From positions 124,001-188,000 of the forward strand of contig CBDCAC010000002.1 of NCBI GenBank assembly GCA_965213775.1: a DNA stretch of 64,000 bases, read 5' to 3'. The notes under the pieces were generated by a model, which saw nothing but the letters and a program-made list of their open reading frames with translations, ran no database searches and was not told where the DNA came from. The DNA comes from Lichenicoccus sp965213775. Its GTDB lineage: Bacteria > Pseudomonadota > Alphaproteobacteria > Acetobacterales > Acetobacteraceae. Below are positions 8,245-17,128 of the stretch, piece after piece (the stretch's first letter is position 1; each line of letters begins with the position of its first letter). A program made the translations under genes and the position numbers.

Positions 8245-9177
8245 ATGTCCAGGATCAGCCTGCTCGCGGCGGTCGCCTCACTCAGTCTCGCCGCCGCCGT
8301 CCCGGCCACGGCGAAAACCCTGCAATCTGTCGGGATCACCCTGGGCTCGCTCGGCAACCCGTATTTCGTGGCCCTCACCAAGGGCGTCACCGCGCAGGCG
8401 AGGGCGGTCAACCCGCAGGTGCGGGTGGTCTCGTCCTCGGCCGACTACGACCTGAACAAGCAGTTCACCCAGATCGACAACTTCATTGCCTCGGGGGTGA
8501 ACGTCATCATCCTGAACGCGGTGGATCCGAACGCGATCCTGCCGGCGATCAAGCGGGCGCAGAAGGCGGGCATCGTCGTGGTGGCGGCCGACGTGGCGGC
8601 GACCGGCGCGGACGCCACGGTGGAGACCGACAACGTGGCCGCCGGACGCATCTCCTGCGAGGCGCTGGCGCACGATATCGGCGGCAAGGGCAACGTCATC
8701 ATCGAGAACGGGCCGCAGGTCTCCTCCGTCACCGACCGCGTCAAGGGCTGCAAGCAGGCGCTGGCCAAGTCGCCCGACATCAAGCTGCTGTCGAGCGACC
8801 AGGACGGCAAGGGCTCGCGCGACGGCGGGCTGGCGGTGATGCAGGGCTACCTGATCCGCTACCCCGACATCGCCGGCGTGTTCGCGATCAACGACCCGCA
8901 GGCGATCGGCTCCTCGCTGGCAGCCAAGCAGAGCCACCGCACCACGGTCATCACCTCGGTGGACGGCGCGCCGGACATCGTCTCGGCGCTGCGGGAGCAG
9001 AACGCGATGATCAAGGCCTCCGCCTCGCAGGATCCCTACACGATGGGCAAGCTGGCACTGAAGAACGCGGTCTCGATCATGAACGGCGACAAGCTGGCCG
9101 ACCCGGTGATCCTGATGACGCCCAAGCTGATCACCGAGCAGAACGTCGCGAGCTATACCGGCTGGACCCAGCACTAG
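8245..9177 (+). CDS. Sugar ABC transporter substrate-binding protein 2 (CUT2)
   Basis: Periplasmic binding protein of 310 residues. The ATG at 8245 follows AAGGAAACTC and starts a clear signal peptide (SRISLLAAVASLSLAAAVPATA, cleavage near ATAKT). The mature protein has GSLGNPYFVALTKGV, IDNFIASGVNVIILNAVDPNA, a hinge segment DNVAAGRISCEALA, and the C-terminal ASQDPYTMGKLAL, all typical of the ribose/galactose type. It is the last gene of the tandem transporter locus and converges on clpS across a GC-rich hairpin. Confidence 0.88.
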   Translation: MSRISLLAAVASLSLAAAVPATAKTLQSVGITLGSLGNPYFVALTKGVTAQARAVNPQVRVVSSSADYDLNKQFTQIDNFIASGVNVIILNAVDPNAILPAIKRAQKAGIVVVAADVAATGADATVETDNVAAGRISCEALAHDIGGKGNVIIENGPQVSSVTDRVKGCKQALAKSPDIKLLSSDQDGKGSRDGGLAVMQGYLIRYPDIAGVFAINDPQAIGSSLAAKQSHRTTVITSVDGAPDIVSALREQNAMIKASASQDPYTMGKLALKNAVSIMNGDKLADPVILMTPKLITEQNVASYTGWTQH

Positions 9178-9187
9178 CCAGACAGCA

Positions 9188-9211
9188 GGCCGGGGGCCCC
9201 AGGCCCCGGTC
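9188..9211. terminator. GC-rich hairpin between convergent genes (repeat-family copy f)
   Basis: CCGGGG (9190-9195) pairs with CCCCGG (9204-9209), with an alternative inner GGGGCC/GGCCCC pairing. It lies between the binding-protein stop and the clpS stop and resembles one module of the dispersed hairpin family described elsewhere in this window. Likely a bidirectional terminator. Confidence 0.45.
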
Positions 9212-9220
9212 AGGTGTTCG

Positions 9221-9526
9221 CTACTCTTCGGGTTCGGTGGTGAACAGCAGGGGATAGCCCTTCTTGCGTCCGGCGTCGGTCGCGGTCGTCGCCTTGGCCT
9301 CCGCGATTTCCTTGGTGAACACGGCGACCACGCACACCCCGCGCTGGTGCGCCGTCATCATCACCTGCCTGGCCTGCTCCTCGCCGAGCCGGAACTCCGC
9401 CTTGAGCACCCTGGTCACGAATTCGCGCGGCGTGAAATCGTCGTTGACCAGGATGACCTTGTGCAGCCGTGGCCGCTCGACCTTGACCTCGAGCTGCACC
9501 CGCGGCGTGGTGACGGTGTCTCGCAT
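9221..9526 (-). CDS. clpS: ClpS, N-end-rule adaptor of ClpAP
   Basis: Delivers N-degron substrates to the ClpA unfoldase. The ATG at 9526 is preferred because AGGTGGAGG lies 5-7 bases upstream; an upstream ATG at 9619 would overlap the TPR gene's 3' end. The 101-residue product has the full ClpS core: KVILVNDDFTPREFV with the Asn-Asp-Asp of the substrate pocket, EEQARQVMMTAHQRGVCVV with the pocket Met-Met and His, and TKEIAEAK. clpA is not adjacent. It lies on the same strand downstream of the TPR-oxygenase gene. Confidence 0.92.
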   Translation of the reverse strand: MRDTVTTPRVQLEVKVERPRLHKVILVNDDFTPREFVTRVLKAEFRLGEEQARQVMMTAHQRGVCVVAVFTKEIAEAKATTATDAGRKKGYPLLFTTEPEE

Positions 9527-9615
9527 CTGAACCTCCACCTGACGGCGGATGGATACGGGATCTTCGCTGTGCATGCCAAGCGCGGCGCTTGCCGGGGCCG
9601 GGCCGTCGCGGGCGG

Positions 9616-11403
9616 TCACCGGCCCCGCGCCGCCTCCCTTGCGGGTCCCGGCACCAGGTCGAACGCCACGCTCAGCCGCGTCGCGTCACCGGAGAACGGC
9701 ACCGTGCCGTGCCACATGTAGGAGGGGAACAGCACCAGCAGTCCCGGCTCCGGCCTGATGAAGTGCTCCGCCGCCAGTGCCGGTCGGGTCGGGATCCCCG
9801 GCTCGCCGAACTTGATCCAGGCGTCCCGGCCCGCCGCCGCCGCGGGCGGCAGGGCGATGTAGCAGGCCGACGACAGCCAGCCTTCGGGGTGGATATGGTC
9901 GGTGTGGAAGCCGCCCGGACGCAGCCGCACCGACCAGACGCCGTGATAGCCGTAGCCGCCGGTGTTGCGGGCGCGCAGCGGGTCGCCGCCTCGGCCGAGC
10001 TCGGCCAGGTGGCGGCGGATCGGGCCGTCCACCGCCTGGAAGAAGGCGCGTATGGTCGGATCGTCCGAGCGGAGCAGGTGCGCCGCCTGGCTGCCGTGCC
10101 GCAGCGACTGGTCCAGCGGGTGGGTGCGAAACGCGTGCAGGCCGCCCAGCGCCCGGGCCAGGTCGCCGAGATAGCCCTCCAGGCTGTCCCACCCGTCGGG
10201 GACGTCCATGCGCCAGCTGCGCACCAGGGAGGCGTAGTCGTAGCGCGCCGCGTAGCGAGGGTCGCCGAGCAGGCGCCAGGCCGTCGCCTGGTAGGCCAGC
10301 GCACGCTGGTCCGACGGGCAGCGCTCGACCATCCGGGTCGCGATGGCGGCGGCCCGCGCCGGCTGTCCGGCGGCGACGCAGGCTGCGAACAGCGCGTCGT
10401 CGGCATGGTCGCCCGGCGACAGCGCCGCGGCGCGTTCGGCAAGATCCACCGCCGCGTCCGCCTCGCCGCACAGTGCCGCGAGCCGCGACGCCGCGAGCTG
10501 CAGCGCCGGCTGCCCGGGATGGATGCGGATCGCCGCGAGCAGGGTCGCGAACGCGCCGTCCGCGTCGCCGGCATGGTGCAGCAGGTTGGCGCGCAGCCCC
10601 CAGAGCGCGTGCCGCGCCGGATCGGCGCGCAGCTCTTCGTCCAGCAGCGCCGTCGCGGCGGCCGGATCCTCGGTGCGCATCCAGATCAGCTGCGCCAGGT
10701 CGCGATGCGCCTCGACATAGCCGGGCTGGCGGCGGATCGCCTCGCGGAAGGCGTGTTCGGCCTCGTCCAGGCGTCGCAGGCCGAGCAGGGCGCGGGCCTG
10801 GACCAGCCAGGTCTGCGGCGCGTCGCCGCCGCGCGACAGCGCGCGTGCGGCACTTCGTTCGGCGCGCGCCGCATGGCCGAGATCGCCGAGGCTGCCGGCG
10901 AGATTATGGTGCGCCACCGCGCTGTCCGGGTACAGCCGTGCCGCGCGCTCGTAGACCGACAGCGCCTGCTCCGGCATCGCCGAGCCCGCGAGCCTGGCGA
11001 TGAGCTGCAGCGTCTCCGCGGCGCGGTCGCCGGCCAGCAGCATCTGCGCGAGCCTGACCGCCAGCACCGGCGAACGGCGATTGGCCGCCGTCGCGGTCCG
11101 CAGGATGCGCTCGGCCTCCGCGTGCCGCCCGGTCGCGACGAGCAGGTCGGCCAGCTCGGCGGCGAGGTCGGGATCGCCGCGCTCGAGTTTGAGCCCGGCG
11201 CGAAAGCACGATTCCGCGCCGGCGAGGTTGCCCTGCCGTCGCAGGCACAGGCCGAGCAGGCGCTGCGCCGCCACGAGCCTCGGCCGGGAGGCGAGCACGC
11301 GTTCGCTCAGCGCCCGCGCCTCGGCGATGCGGCCTTCGCCGCTCAGCCGCCCGGCCCTGGCGAGCTGGTCGTCGCATTCTGCCATGGGTGGCGCCGCGGT
11401 CAT
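9616..11403 (-). CDS. TPR protein with C-terminal 2OG-Fe(II) oxygenase domain
   Basis: The 595-residue product has about 350 residues of tetratricopeptide-like helical repeats, for example ARALSERVLASRPRLVAAQRLLGLCLRRQGN near the N-terminus, and then a 2-oxoglutarate/Fe(II) dioxygenase-like domain. Iron ligands are visible: HTD in GGFHTDHIHPEGW (about residue 499) and the distal His of MWHGT (about residue 562); an Arg in ATRLSVAFDL (about 578) would bind 2-oxoglutarate. The domain looks like the family often fused to TPRs and annotated 'putative 2OG-Fe(II) oxygenase'. The substrate is unknown; a protein hydroxylase role is only a guess. Start is the ATG at 11403. Confidence 0.8.
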   Translation of the reverse strand: MTAAPPMAECDDQLARAGRLSGEGRIAEARALSERVLASRPRLVAAQRLLGLCLRRQGNLAGAESCFRAGLKLERGDPDLAAELADLLVATGRHAEAERILRTATAANRRSPVLAVRLAQMLLAGDRAAETLQLIARLAGSAMPEQALSVYERAARLYPDSAVAHHNLAGSLGDLGHAARAERSAARALSRGGDAPQTWLVQARALLGLRRLDEAEHAFREAIRRQPGYVEAHRDLAQLIWMRTEDPAAATALLDEELRADPARHALWGLRANLLHHAGDADGAFATLLAAIRIHPGQPALQLAASRLAALCGEADAAVDLAERAAALSPGDHADDALFAACVAAGQPARAAAIATRMVERCPSDQRALAYQATAWRLLGDPRYAARYDYASLVRSWRMDVPDGWDSLEGYLGDLARALGGLHAFRTHPLDQSLRHGSQAAHLLRSDDPTIRAFFQAVDGPIRRHLAELGRGGDPLRARNTGGYGYHGVWSVRLRPGGFHTDHIHPEGWLSSACYIALPPAAAAGRDAWIKFGEPGIPTRPALAAEHFIRPEPGLLVLFPSYMWHGTVPFSGDATRLSVAFDLVPGPAREAARGR

Positions 11404-11445
11404 CGCCCAGCCTTAGCAGGCGCAGGCGAGGCAGGGAGCGTCCGT

Positions 11446-11520
11446 ATCGCCCGACCTGATCGCCCGACCTGATCGCCCGGCCTGATCGCCCGGCCTGATC
11501 GATCGGCCTGATCGATCGGC
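11446..11520. repeat. 13-bp intergenic tandem repeat
   Basis: ATCGCCCGACCTG repeats head to tail 5.8 times, drifting to ATCGATCGGCCTG in the last copies. It lies in the 196-base spacer just upstream of the TPR-oxygenase start and of the divergent small gene, so it could affect the promoter region. Confidence 0.85.
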
Positions 11521-11599
11521 GCGGCGAAAGCCGTTGCCCGGCGCCGGCCTGCTGACTAGTCTCGCATCGGCGGCAAAGCCGCGGAAGCGACCGCATCTG

Positions 11600-11821
11600 A
11601 TGAGGCTTGTCCAGATGGCGAACGGCCCGATCGGTATCCTCTCGGCGGCGGTCTATCCCAGCCCACGGCCCGATCTCCCGCACCTCGCGGTGCTGTTCGA
11701 GCCGAGCGGCGCGGTGCTGTCGGCGGTGCCGATGGCGACCGAGCAGGAAGCCCTGCTTCACGTCGAGCGCGCGATGCGGGAGGCCGCGGCACTGCTCGGC
11801 GAGCCGGTGCACGAGCTCTAG
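11600..11821 (+). CDS. Small hypothetical protein
   Basis: I do not recognise this 73-residue product. The ATG at 11600 (MRLVQMANGPIGIL) is chosen because the upstream extension from 11534 is Arg/Lys-rich and lacks a ribosome binding site. The sequence has an alternating strand-strand-helix look: AVYPSPRPDLPHLAVLFEPSGAVLSAV, then MATEQEALLHVERAMREAAALL. It is flanked on both sides by short tandem repeats and is divergent from the TPR-oxygenase gene. Confidence 0.5.
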   Translation: MRLVQMANGPIGILSAAVYPSPRPDLPHLAVLFEPSGAVLSAVPMATEQEALLHVERAMREAAALLGEPVHEL

Positions 11822-11825
11822 CCGC

Positions 11826-11917
11826 GCCAGCCTGTCAGCGGCCAGCCTGTCAGCGGCCAGCCTGTCAGCGGCCAGCCTGTCAGTGGTCGGCCCTCTCAGC
11901 GGTCGGCCCTCTCAGCG
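11826..11917. repeat. 15/16-bp tandem repeat at the 3' end of the TPR membrane gene
   Basis: GCCAGCCTGTCAGCG repeats four times (11826-11885) and is followed by two copies of a related 16-bp unit, GTCGGCCCTCTCAGCG (11886-11917). The array fills the space between the convergent small gene and the TPR membrane protein gene and reaches the latter's stop codon. Confidence 0.85.
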
Positions 11918-13777
11918 GTCGGCGGCCTCACGTGCCCGCTGCAGCGCCTGCCAGGCCGGGGCGTAGTGCCGCGCCTCGTCGTATCTCGCGAGCGCCTCGC
12001 GCCTGTGCGACTGCCGCATCAGCACGTCGCCCCACGCCTTGAGCGGATCCGCCCAGTGCGGCCCGCGACGGTTGGCGGCGGCCAGCTTCGAGACCGCGCC
12101 GACCAAGTCGCCATGCCGCGCCAGCGCCAGGCCCCAGGAGTAGTAGCCGGCGGGCAGGTCGGGTGCGAGCGCCACCGCGTCCGCGTAGGCGTGCTGCGCG
12201 CCGCTCCAGTCGCCGCGGCCGTCGAGGATGTCGCCGCGGAAGCGGAAGCAGTCCACGAAGCGGCCGCCCGCCCTGAGCGCGGCGTCCGCCCGGTCGCGAT
12301 GTCCCGCCGCCTCCTCGGCCGGCGCGATCCAGCAGCTGTAGGGGGCGTAGTTGCTGGAGACGATCGGATCCGCGTTCGAGGCGCCGAACGCCTCCATCTC
12401 GGCGACGGCGCGCGCGGTGTCGCCGGCCTCCATCGCCAGCAGGCCGTGCGAGAAATGCGCCATCGCCATCAGTGACGGATCGGTGGCGTTGCCCTGCGCG
12501 GTCTGCAGGTCCAGCGCCACCGCGACCTGGTCGTGCAGCCGGGCGTCGATGTCGGTGATCACGGTGCCGTCGATGAACACGTCGGTGCCCACGCCGACGT
12601 GGGAGTCCGCGTCGGTGACCTCCTCGGCCCGCCAGACCGACAGATTCCAGGTCAGCATGTCCCAGTTCTGGTAGTCCAGCTCCGGCGCCTGGCCCGGTCG
12701 GCCGCCGGCTGCCTTGCGCATCGCCACACCCGCCTGCCAGGCGCCCTCCTCGTCGCCGAGCGCCCAGTAGGTGGCGATCAGGTTGTTGTAGGCGGCCCAG
12801 TAGTCCGGCTTGAGCTTCAGCGCCGCGCGGAAGAAGGTCAGCACCTCCTGCTGCGAGCCGCCGAGGTTGGACAGCGCGTTGCCCCACTGGTTGAGGATGT
12901 AGGGGCGGTCTGCCTTGTCGGCGACGGCGAACGCCGCCCTGCTGAAGGCGACGGCCTCGGCGTCATGTCCCGAGACGCTGAGATAGACGGCATACAGTGC
13001 GGGCTCGGCGGTGCCGTACAGGTAGCCGGCGGCCTGGTGGGTCAGCAGGTCGAGCTGTCCCGCGCCGCCGGTGAAGGTCTTGGACAGCAGCCCGTCGCCG
13101 CGGACAGTCAGCGCCAGGCCGCCATTCTCGGTCTGCAGCAGGTCGCCGCCGATATGCAGGTCGTGGCCGAGACGCGACTTGAGCAGCCGGTCGAAGCCGC
13201 CGATGGAGAACTCGCCATCCGCCGGCTGCACCCGGATCTCTCCGGTCCAGGCATTGGAGAGATTGCGCTTGGAGGCCGAGCGTCGGCTGGCCGCCTGCAG
13301 CCGGGTCAGCTCGTCGGCGAGGCCGGCGGCGACCACCCGGCCGCTGAGGCCGCGGGCCGCGAGCAGCGGCGGCGTGCCGAACGGCTCCACCACCACGGCG
13401 TTGTAGCTGAAGGCGTCGTAGAGCATCAGCAGCAGCCCGACCGCCGCCGCCGTCGCCACCAGGGCCGCGAACAGCTGCAGCCCCACCCGGATCAGCTGGC
13501 TGAACCGCCGCAATGCGCGTTCGCGCGAGCGGTTGCGCGCCTGCAGCACGCGCAGCCGCTGCTCCTGTGCCGCGTGCGCCGCCTGCAGCTGCACCAGCCG
13601 GGTCTGCTCGTCCAGCAGCGCCGCCTGCTTGCGGGCGACGGTGGGGTCAGCCTTCGGCTGATCCACCGCCATCATCAGGTTCAGCCCCTCGTCGGCGGCG
13701 GCCGAGATCCGTCCGACATCCTCGTCGTGTTCGCCGTAGGCCCCTGCCAGCAACCCGTCCGCCAAACCGGCCCCCAT
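11912..13777 (-). CDS. Membrane-anchored TPR protein
   Basis: 621 residues. Residues 45-90 form a likely coiled coil (ARKQAALLDEQTRLVQLQ, EQRLRVLQARNRSRERALRR), followed by one transmembrane helix at about 97-121 (LIRVGLQLFAALVATAAAVG). The remainder is a large soluble region with TPR-like units such as RPYILNQWGNALSNLGGSQQEVLTFFRAALKLKPDYWAAYNNLIATYWALGDEEGAW and a final set ending at the C-terminus. This architecture resembles alphaproteobacterial proteins with a cytoplasmic N-terminus and a periplasmic TPR sensor-like part, but no output domain is seen. The gene lies 44 bases downstream of rocD on the same strand. Function unknown; scaffolding is the safest inference. Confidence 0.65.
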   Translation of the reverse strand: MGAGLADGLLAGAYGEHDEDVGRISAAADEGLNLMMAVDQPKADPTVARKQAALLDEQTRLVQLQAAHAAQEQRLRVLQARNRSRERALRRFSQLIRVGLQLFAALVATAAAVGLLLMLYDAFSYNAVVVEPFGTPPLLAARGLSGRVVAAGLADELTRLQAASRRSASKRNLSNAWTGEIRVQPADGEFSIGGFDRLLKSRLGHDLHIGGDLLQTENGGLALTVRGDGLLSKTFTGGAGQLDLLTHQAAGYLYGTAEPALYAVYLSVSGHDAEAVAFSRAAFAVADKADRPYILNQWGNALSNLGGSQQEVLTFFRAALKLKPDYWAAYNNLIATYWALGDEEGAWQAGVAMRKAAGGRPGQAPELDYQNWDMLTWNLSVWRAEEVTDADSHVGVGTDVFIDGTVITDIDARLHDQVAVALDLQTAQGNATDPSLMAMAHFSHGLLAMEAGDTARAVAEMEAFGASNADPIVSSNYAPYSCWIAPAEEAAGHRDRADAALRAGGRFVDCFRFRGDILDGRGDWSGAQHAYADAVALAPDLPAGYYSWGLALARHGDLVGAVSKLAAANRRGPHWADPLKAWGDVLMRQSHRREALARYDEARHYAPAWQALQRAREAADR

Positions 13778-13821
13778 AACGAAATCGTGTGTAGCATCCG
13801 ACGATCAGATCGAAATAGCAA

Positions 13822-15039
13822 TCACGCAATCGTGTTGGCGAACTGTTCCACCGCCCAGTCCACCTCGGCCTCGGTGATCACCAGCGGCGGCGCGATGCGT
13901 ATGGTGTGGGTCTGCGTCTCCTTGCACAGGATGCCGCGGCGGCGCAGGCGCTCGCACACCGGCCGCGCGCCGCCGGCATCCGGCTGCAGCTCGAGTGCGA
14001 TCATCAGGCCGCGGCCGCGCACTTCGCGCACGGCACCGCTCCCGGACGCCGAGCCGCCGGTGGCCTGCCGCAGACCCTGCCGCAGCCGCTCTCCCATGCG
14101 GGCGGCGTTCTCGATCATGCCCTCCTCGACCAGGACCTTCAGCGCCATGCGCGCCACCGCGCAGGCCAGCGGGTTGCCGCCGAAGGTGGAGCCGTGCTCG
14201 CCGGGCTTCAGCACCCCCAGCGCCGCGTCGTGCGACAGCACCGCCGAGACCGGGTAGAAGCCGCCCGACAGCGCCTTGCCGATCAGCGTCAGGTCGGCCT
14301 CGACCCCCTCGTGCTCCTCGGCGAGCAGGGCGCCGGTGCGTCCCAGCCCGGTCTGGATCTCGTCGAGGATCAGCAGCACGTCGTGCGCGCTGCACAGCGC
14401 GCGGGCCTCGCGCAGGTAGCCGTCGGGCGGGATGATCACACCGGCCTCGCCCTGGATCGGCTCGACCAGGAAGGCCGCGGTGCGCAGCGTGATCGCGGCC
14501 GCCAGCGCTGCCGCGTCGCCGTAGCGGACGATGCGAAAGCCGGGCGTGAACGGACCGAACTCGGTGCGCGACGCCGTGTCGGTGCTGAACGACACCACCG
14601 AGAGGGTGCGGCCGTGGAAGTTGCCGGCGCAGACGATGATCTCGGCCTCGTCGGGCGGCACGCCCTTGACCTGGTAGGCCCATTTGCGGGCCACCTTGAG
14701 CGCGCTCTCGACCGCCTCGGCGCCCGAGTTCATCGGCAGCACCCTGTGCGAGCGGGTGAGAAGGCAGAGCTCCTCGTAGAACGGGCCGAGCTGGTCGTTA
14801 TGGAAGGCGCGCGAGGTCAGCGTCAGCCGGCCGGCCTGCTCGGTCAGCGCGGCCAGGATGCGCGGATGGCAGTGGCCCTGGTTGACCGCCGAGTAGGCCG
14901 ACAGGCAGTCGAGGTAGCGGCGTCCGTCGACGTCCCATACCCAGACGCCCGACCCGCGCGTCAGCACCACGTCGAGCGGCTTGTAGTTGGCAGCGCCGTA
15001 GCGCGCCTCGGCCTCTAGCAGGTTGCCGGACAGAGTCAT
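13822..15039 (-). CDS. rocD: Ornithine aminotransferase (class III, PLP)
   Basis: Transfers the delta-amino group of ornithine to 2-oxoglutarate, giving glutamate semialdehyde for proline or glutamate. 405 residues from the ATG at 15039. Motifs in order: YLDCLSAYSAVNQGHCHP, MNSGAEAVESALKVARKW, the CAGNFHGRT segment, LILDEIQTGLGRTG with the PLP-pyridine Asp, and the PLP lysine in LIGKALSGGFYPVSAVL. Acetylornithine or 4-aminobutyrate aminotransferase is less likely because the N-terminus AEARYGAANYKPLDVVL is the ornithine type. A start 10 codons earlier (15069) is possible but unneeded. Confidence 0.9.
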   Translation of the reverse strand: MTLSGNLLEAEARYGAANYKPLDVVLTRGSGVWVWDVDGRRYLDCLSAYSAVNQGHCHPRILAALTEQAGRLTLTSRAFHNDQLGPFYEELCLLTRSHRVLPMNSGAEAVESALKVARKWAYQVKGVPPDEAEIIVCAGNFHGRTLSVVSFSTDTASRTEFGPFTPGFRIVRYGDAAALAAAITLRTAAFLVEPIQGEAGVIIPPDGYLREARALCSAHDVLLILDEIQTGLGRTGALLAEEHEGVEADLTLIGKALSGGFYPVSAVLSHDAALGVLKPGEHGSTFGGNPLACAVARMALKVLVEEGMIENAARMGERLRQGLRQATGGSASGSGAVREVRGRGLMIALELQPDAGGARPVCERLRRRGILCKETQTHTIRIAPPLVITEAEVDWAVEQFANTIA

Positions 15040-15150
15040 GGCCGTTCCCGGTCTGTGGCGGGGCAGCATAGGCCCTGTCGTCGTCTCGGGGCCGCAATAT
15101 TTTCGGCGCGTGCCAGGAAACGGCCGGCCCCCCGTGTCCCCGATCCGGCC

Positions 15151-16062
15151 TCAGCCCTCGAGAAAGACGCTCGCCGGATAGCCCTGCGCGAACAGCAGCG
15201 CGCGCAGGTCGGCGTGGTCGATGCGGGTCTCGATCGCCTGCCGCACCGCGGGCTTGGCGTGGAACGCGATCCCGAGCCCGGCCGCGGCCAGCATGTCGAG
15301 GTCGTTGGCGCCGTCGCCGACCGCGAGCGTCGCCGACAGCCGCAGCCCGCGCGCCTGCGCCAGCCGGTGCAGCGTCTCGCACTTGGCGGCGCGCCCCAGG
15401 ATCGGCTCCAGCACGGCGCCGGTCAGCCGGCCGTCCGCCTCGCCGAGCACGTTGGCATGATGCGCATCGAACCCGCACAGTGCGGCGATACGGGCGCTGA
15501 ACCAGGTGAAGCCGCCCGACACCAGGACGCAGTGCGCATTGTGCGCCCGCATGGTGGCGACCAGGGTGCGGGCGCCGGAGGTCAGCCGGGTCCCGTCCAG
15601 CGTGCGCTGCAGTGCGGCGACGTCGAGCCCCCTGAGCAGCGCCACCCGTTCGCGCAGCGCGTCCTCGAAGGCGATCTCGCCGTTCATGCTGCGTGCGGTG
15701 ATGGCGGCCACCCGCTCGCCGACCCCGGCCTCGCGCGCGAGGTCGTCCAGGGTCTCGCCGACGACGATCGTGCTGTCCATGTCGGCGACCAGCAGGCCCT
15801 TGCGGCGGCCGCGCGCCCGGGTGATGAGCACGTCGACCGAGGCGCTCGCGAAGGCGGCGCGCAGGGTGGCGATGCCGGGCTGGCTGAAGCTGTGCGCGGG
15901 GCAGGGGATCTCCGCCGCCTCGCCGTCGCAGAGCAGGCGCGGCGGCCCGCCCGACACCATCTCGCGCGCCTGGGCGATCTGCGATGCGGTCAGGCTGCCG
16001 GCCTTGCGGTCGGCGATCAGCGACAGGATACGGGGCAGGGACCGGATGGGGGGCATCGGCAT
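15151..16062 (-). CDS. serB: Phosphoserine phosphatase
   Basis: Last step of serine synthesis. The 303-residue product (start ATG 16062; ATG 16056 is equally possible) has an N-terminal ACT-like region of about 80 residues and a HAD phosphatase core: LLVADMDSTIVVGETLDDLA with the nucleophile Asp and the acid Asp, LVSGGFTWFSARIA with the motif II Ser, the KCETLHRLA lysine, and AVGDGANDLDMLAAAGLGIA with the Mg-binding Asp pair. The frame is open far upstream, but that part lies antisense to miaA. It is divergent from miaA with only about 30 bases between starts. Confidence 0.92.
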   Translation of the reverse strand: MPMPPIRSLPRILSLIADRKAGSLTASQIAQAREMVSGGPPRLLCDGEAAEIPCPAHSFSQPGIATLRAAFASASVDVLITRARGRRKGLLVADMDSTIVVGETLDDLAREAGVGERVAAITARSMNGEIAFEDALRERVALLRGLDVAALQRTLDGTRLTSGARTLVATMRAHNAHCVLVSGGFTWFSARIAALCGFDAHHANVLGEADGRLTGAVLEPILGRAAKCETLHRLAQARGLRLSATLAVGDGANDLDMLAAAGLGIAFHAKPAVRQAIETRIDHADLRALLFAQGYPASVFLEG

Positions 16063-16090
16063 GCCGGCTGCGTGTGGCAGGGATGGCGGC

Positions 16091-17128
16091 GTGAGGCAAG
16101 GCGAGGCGGGAGCAGCGGGCGGGCAGCGCGCCGAGAACGAGGGCGAGGGCGGGGGCCAGGCGGTGATCGTCGCCGGGCCGACCTGCAGCGGCAAGTCGGC
16201 CCTGGCCCTGGCCCTGGCGCGCGCCCTGCGCGGCGTGGTGATCAACGCGGATTCGATGCAGGTCTATCGCGAGCTGCGCGTGCTCACCGCGCGTCCGACG
16301 CCGGACCAGGAGGCCGAGTGCCCGCACGCGCTCTACGGTGTACGCGCCGCGCGCGAGCCGGGCAGCGTGGCCTGGTGGCGCAGCGAAGCCCTCGCCGCCC
16401 TGCGCGCCGCCTGGGCCGACGGCAGGCTGCCGATCCTGTGCGGCGGCACCGGGATGTATCTCGCCGCCCTCACCGACGGGCTGACCGACATCCCCGAGCC
16501 CGGCGCGCCGGCCCGGCAGGCCGCGCGCGCGCTGCTGGCGGAGATCGGCCCGGCCGCGCTGCACGACCGCCTGGCCGGCCTCGATCCGGACACCGCGCGC
16601 CTCATCCGTCCGACCGACGGCCAGCGCCTCGCCCGCGCCTGGGAAGTGCTCGCCGGCACCGGACGGGGTCTTGCGGCCTGGCGGTGCGACCGCCATCTGC
16701 CGGCGGCGCCGGCGCGCTTCACCGCGGTGCTGCTGGCGCCGCCACGCGTCTCGCTGCGCGCGGCGATCGCGGCGCGCTTCGACGCCATGCTGCAGACGGG
16801 CGCGCTGGACGAGGTGGCGGCGCTGCTGTCGCTCGGGCTGTCGCCGGCGATGCCCGCGATGCGCGCCCATGGCGTGCCGGAACTGGCCGCCTACCTGCGC
16901 GGCACCACGAGCCTGGAGGCGGCGAGTGCACGCGCCATCCTCGCCCAGGGCCGCTACACCAAGCGGCAGGCGACCTGGTTTGCCCACCACGAGCTGGCGC
17001 CGGCCTCCCGGACCGACACAATACACTCGTGCATGGCTGATATGACGAAATCTTCGGCAAGCGATCAGGGTAAAATCATCGCATTTGTTAAGAGGTGCGT
17101 TGACGATGCCGGTTCCGGTCGGCCATAA
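16091..17128 (+). CDS. miaA: tRNA dimethylallyltransferase
   Basis: Adds the isopentenyl group to A37 of tRNAs reading UNN codons. P-loop GPTCSGKSALALALARAL, then INADSMQVYRELRVLTARPT with the Asp-Ser catalytic pair and the DMAPP site, LPILCGGTGMYLAALTDGL, and the late RYTKRQATWF motif. The start is uncertain: GTG 16091 gives 345 residues; ATG 16061 or ATG 16046 would lengthen it and GTG 16163 would start right at the P-loop strand. The 3' end runs about 35 residues past the RYTKRQ motif into an AT-richer stretch just before ilvB. Confidence 0.9.
   Translation: MRQGEAGAAGGQRAENEGEGGGQAVIVAGPTCSGKSALALALARALRGVVINADSMQVYRELRVLTARPTPDQEAECPHALYGVRAAREPGSVAWWRSEALAALRAAWADGRLPILCGGTGMYLAALTDGLTDIPEPGAPARQAARALLAEIGPAALHDRLAGLDPDTARLIRPTDGQRLARAWEVLAGTGRGLAAWRCDRHLPAAPARFTAVLLAPPRVSLRAAIAARFDAMLQTGALDEVAALLSLGLSPAMPAMRAHGVPELAAYLRGTTSLEAASARAILAQGRYTKRQATWFAHHELAPASRTDTIHSCMADMTKSSASDQGKIIAFVKRCVDDAGSGRP

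Noticed and set aside
11446..11917. Repeat arrays considered as a CRISPR
   Set aside because: Units are 13-16 bp head to tail without spacers, and no cas gene is nearby.
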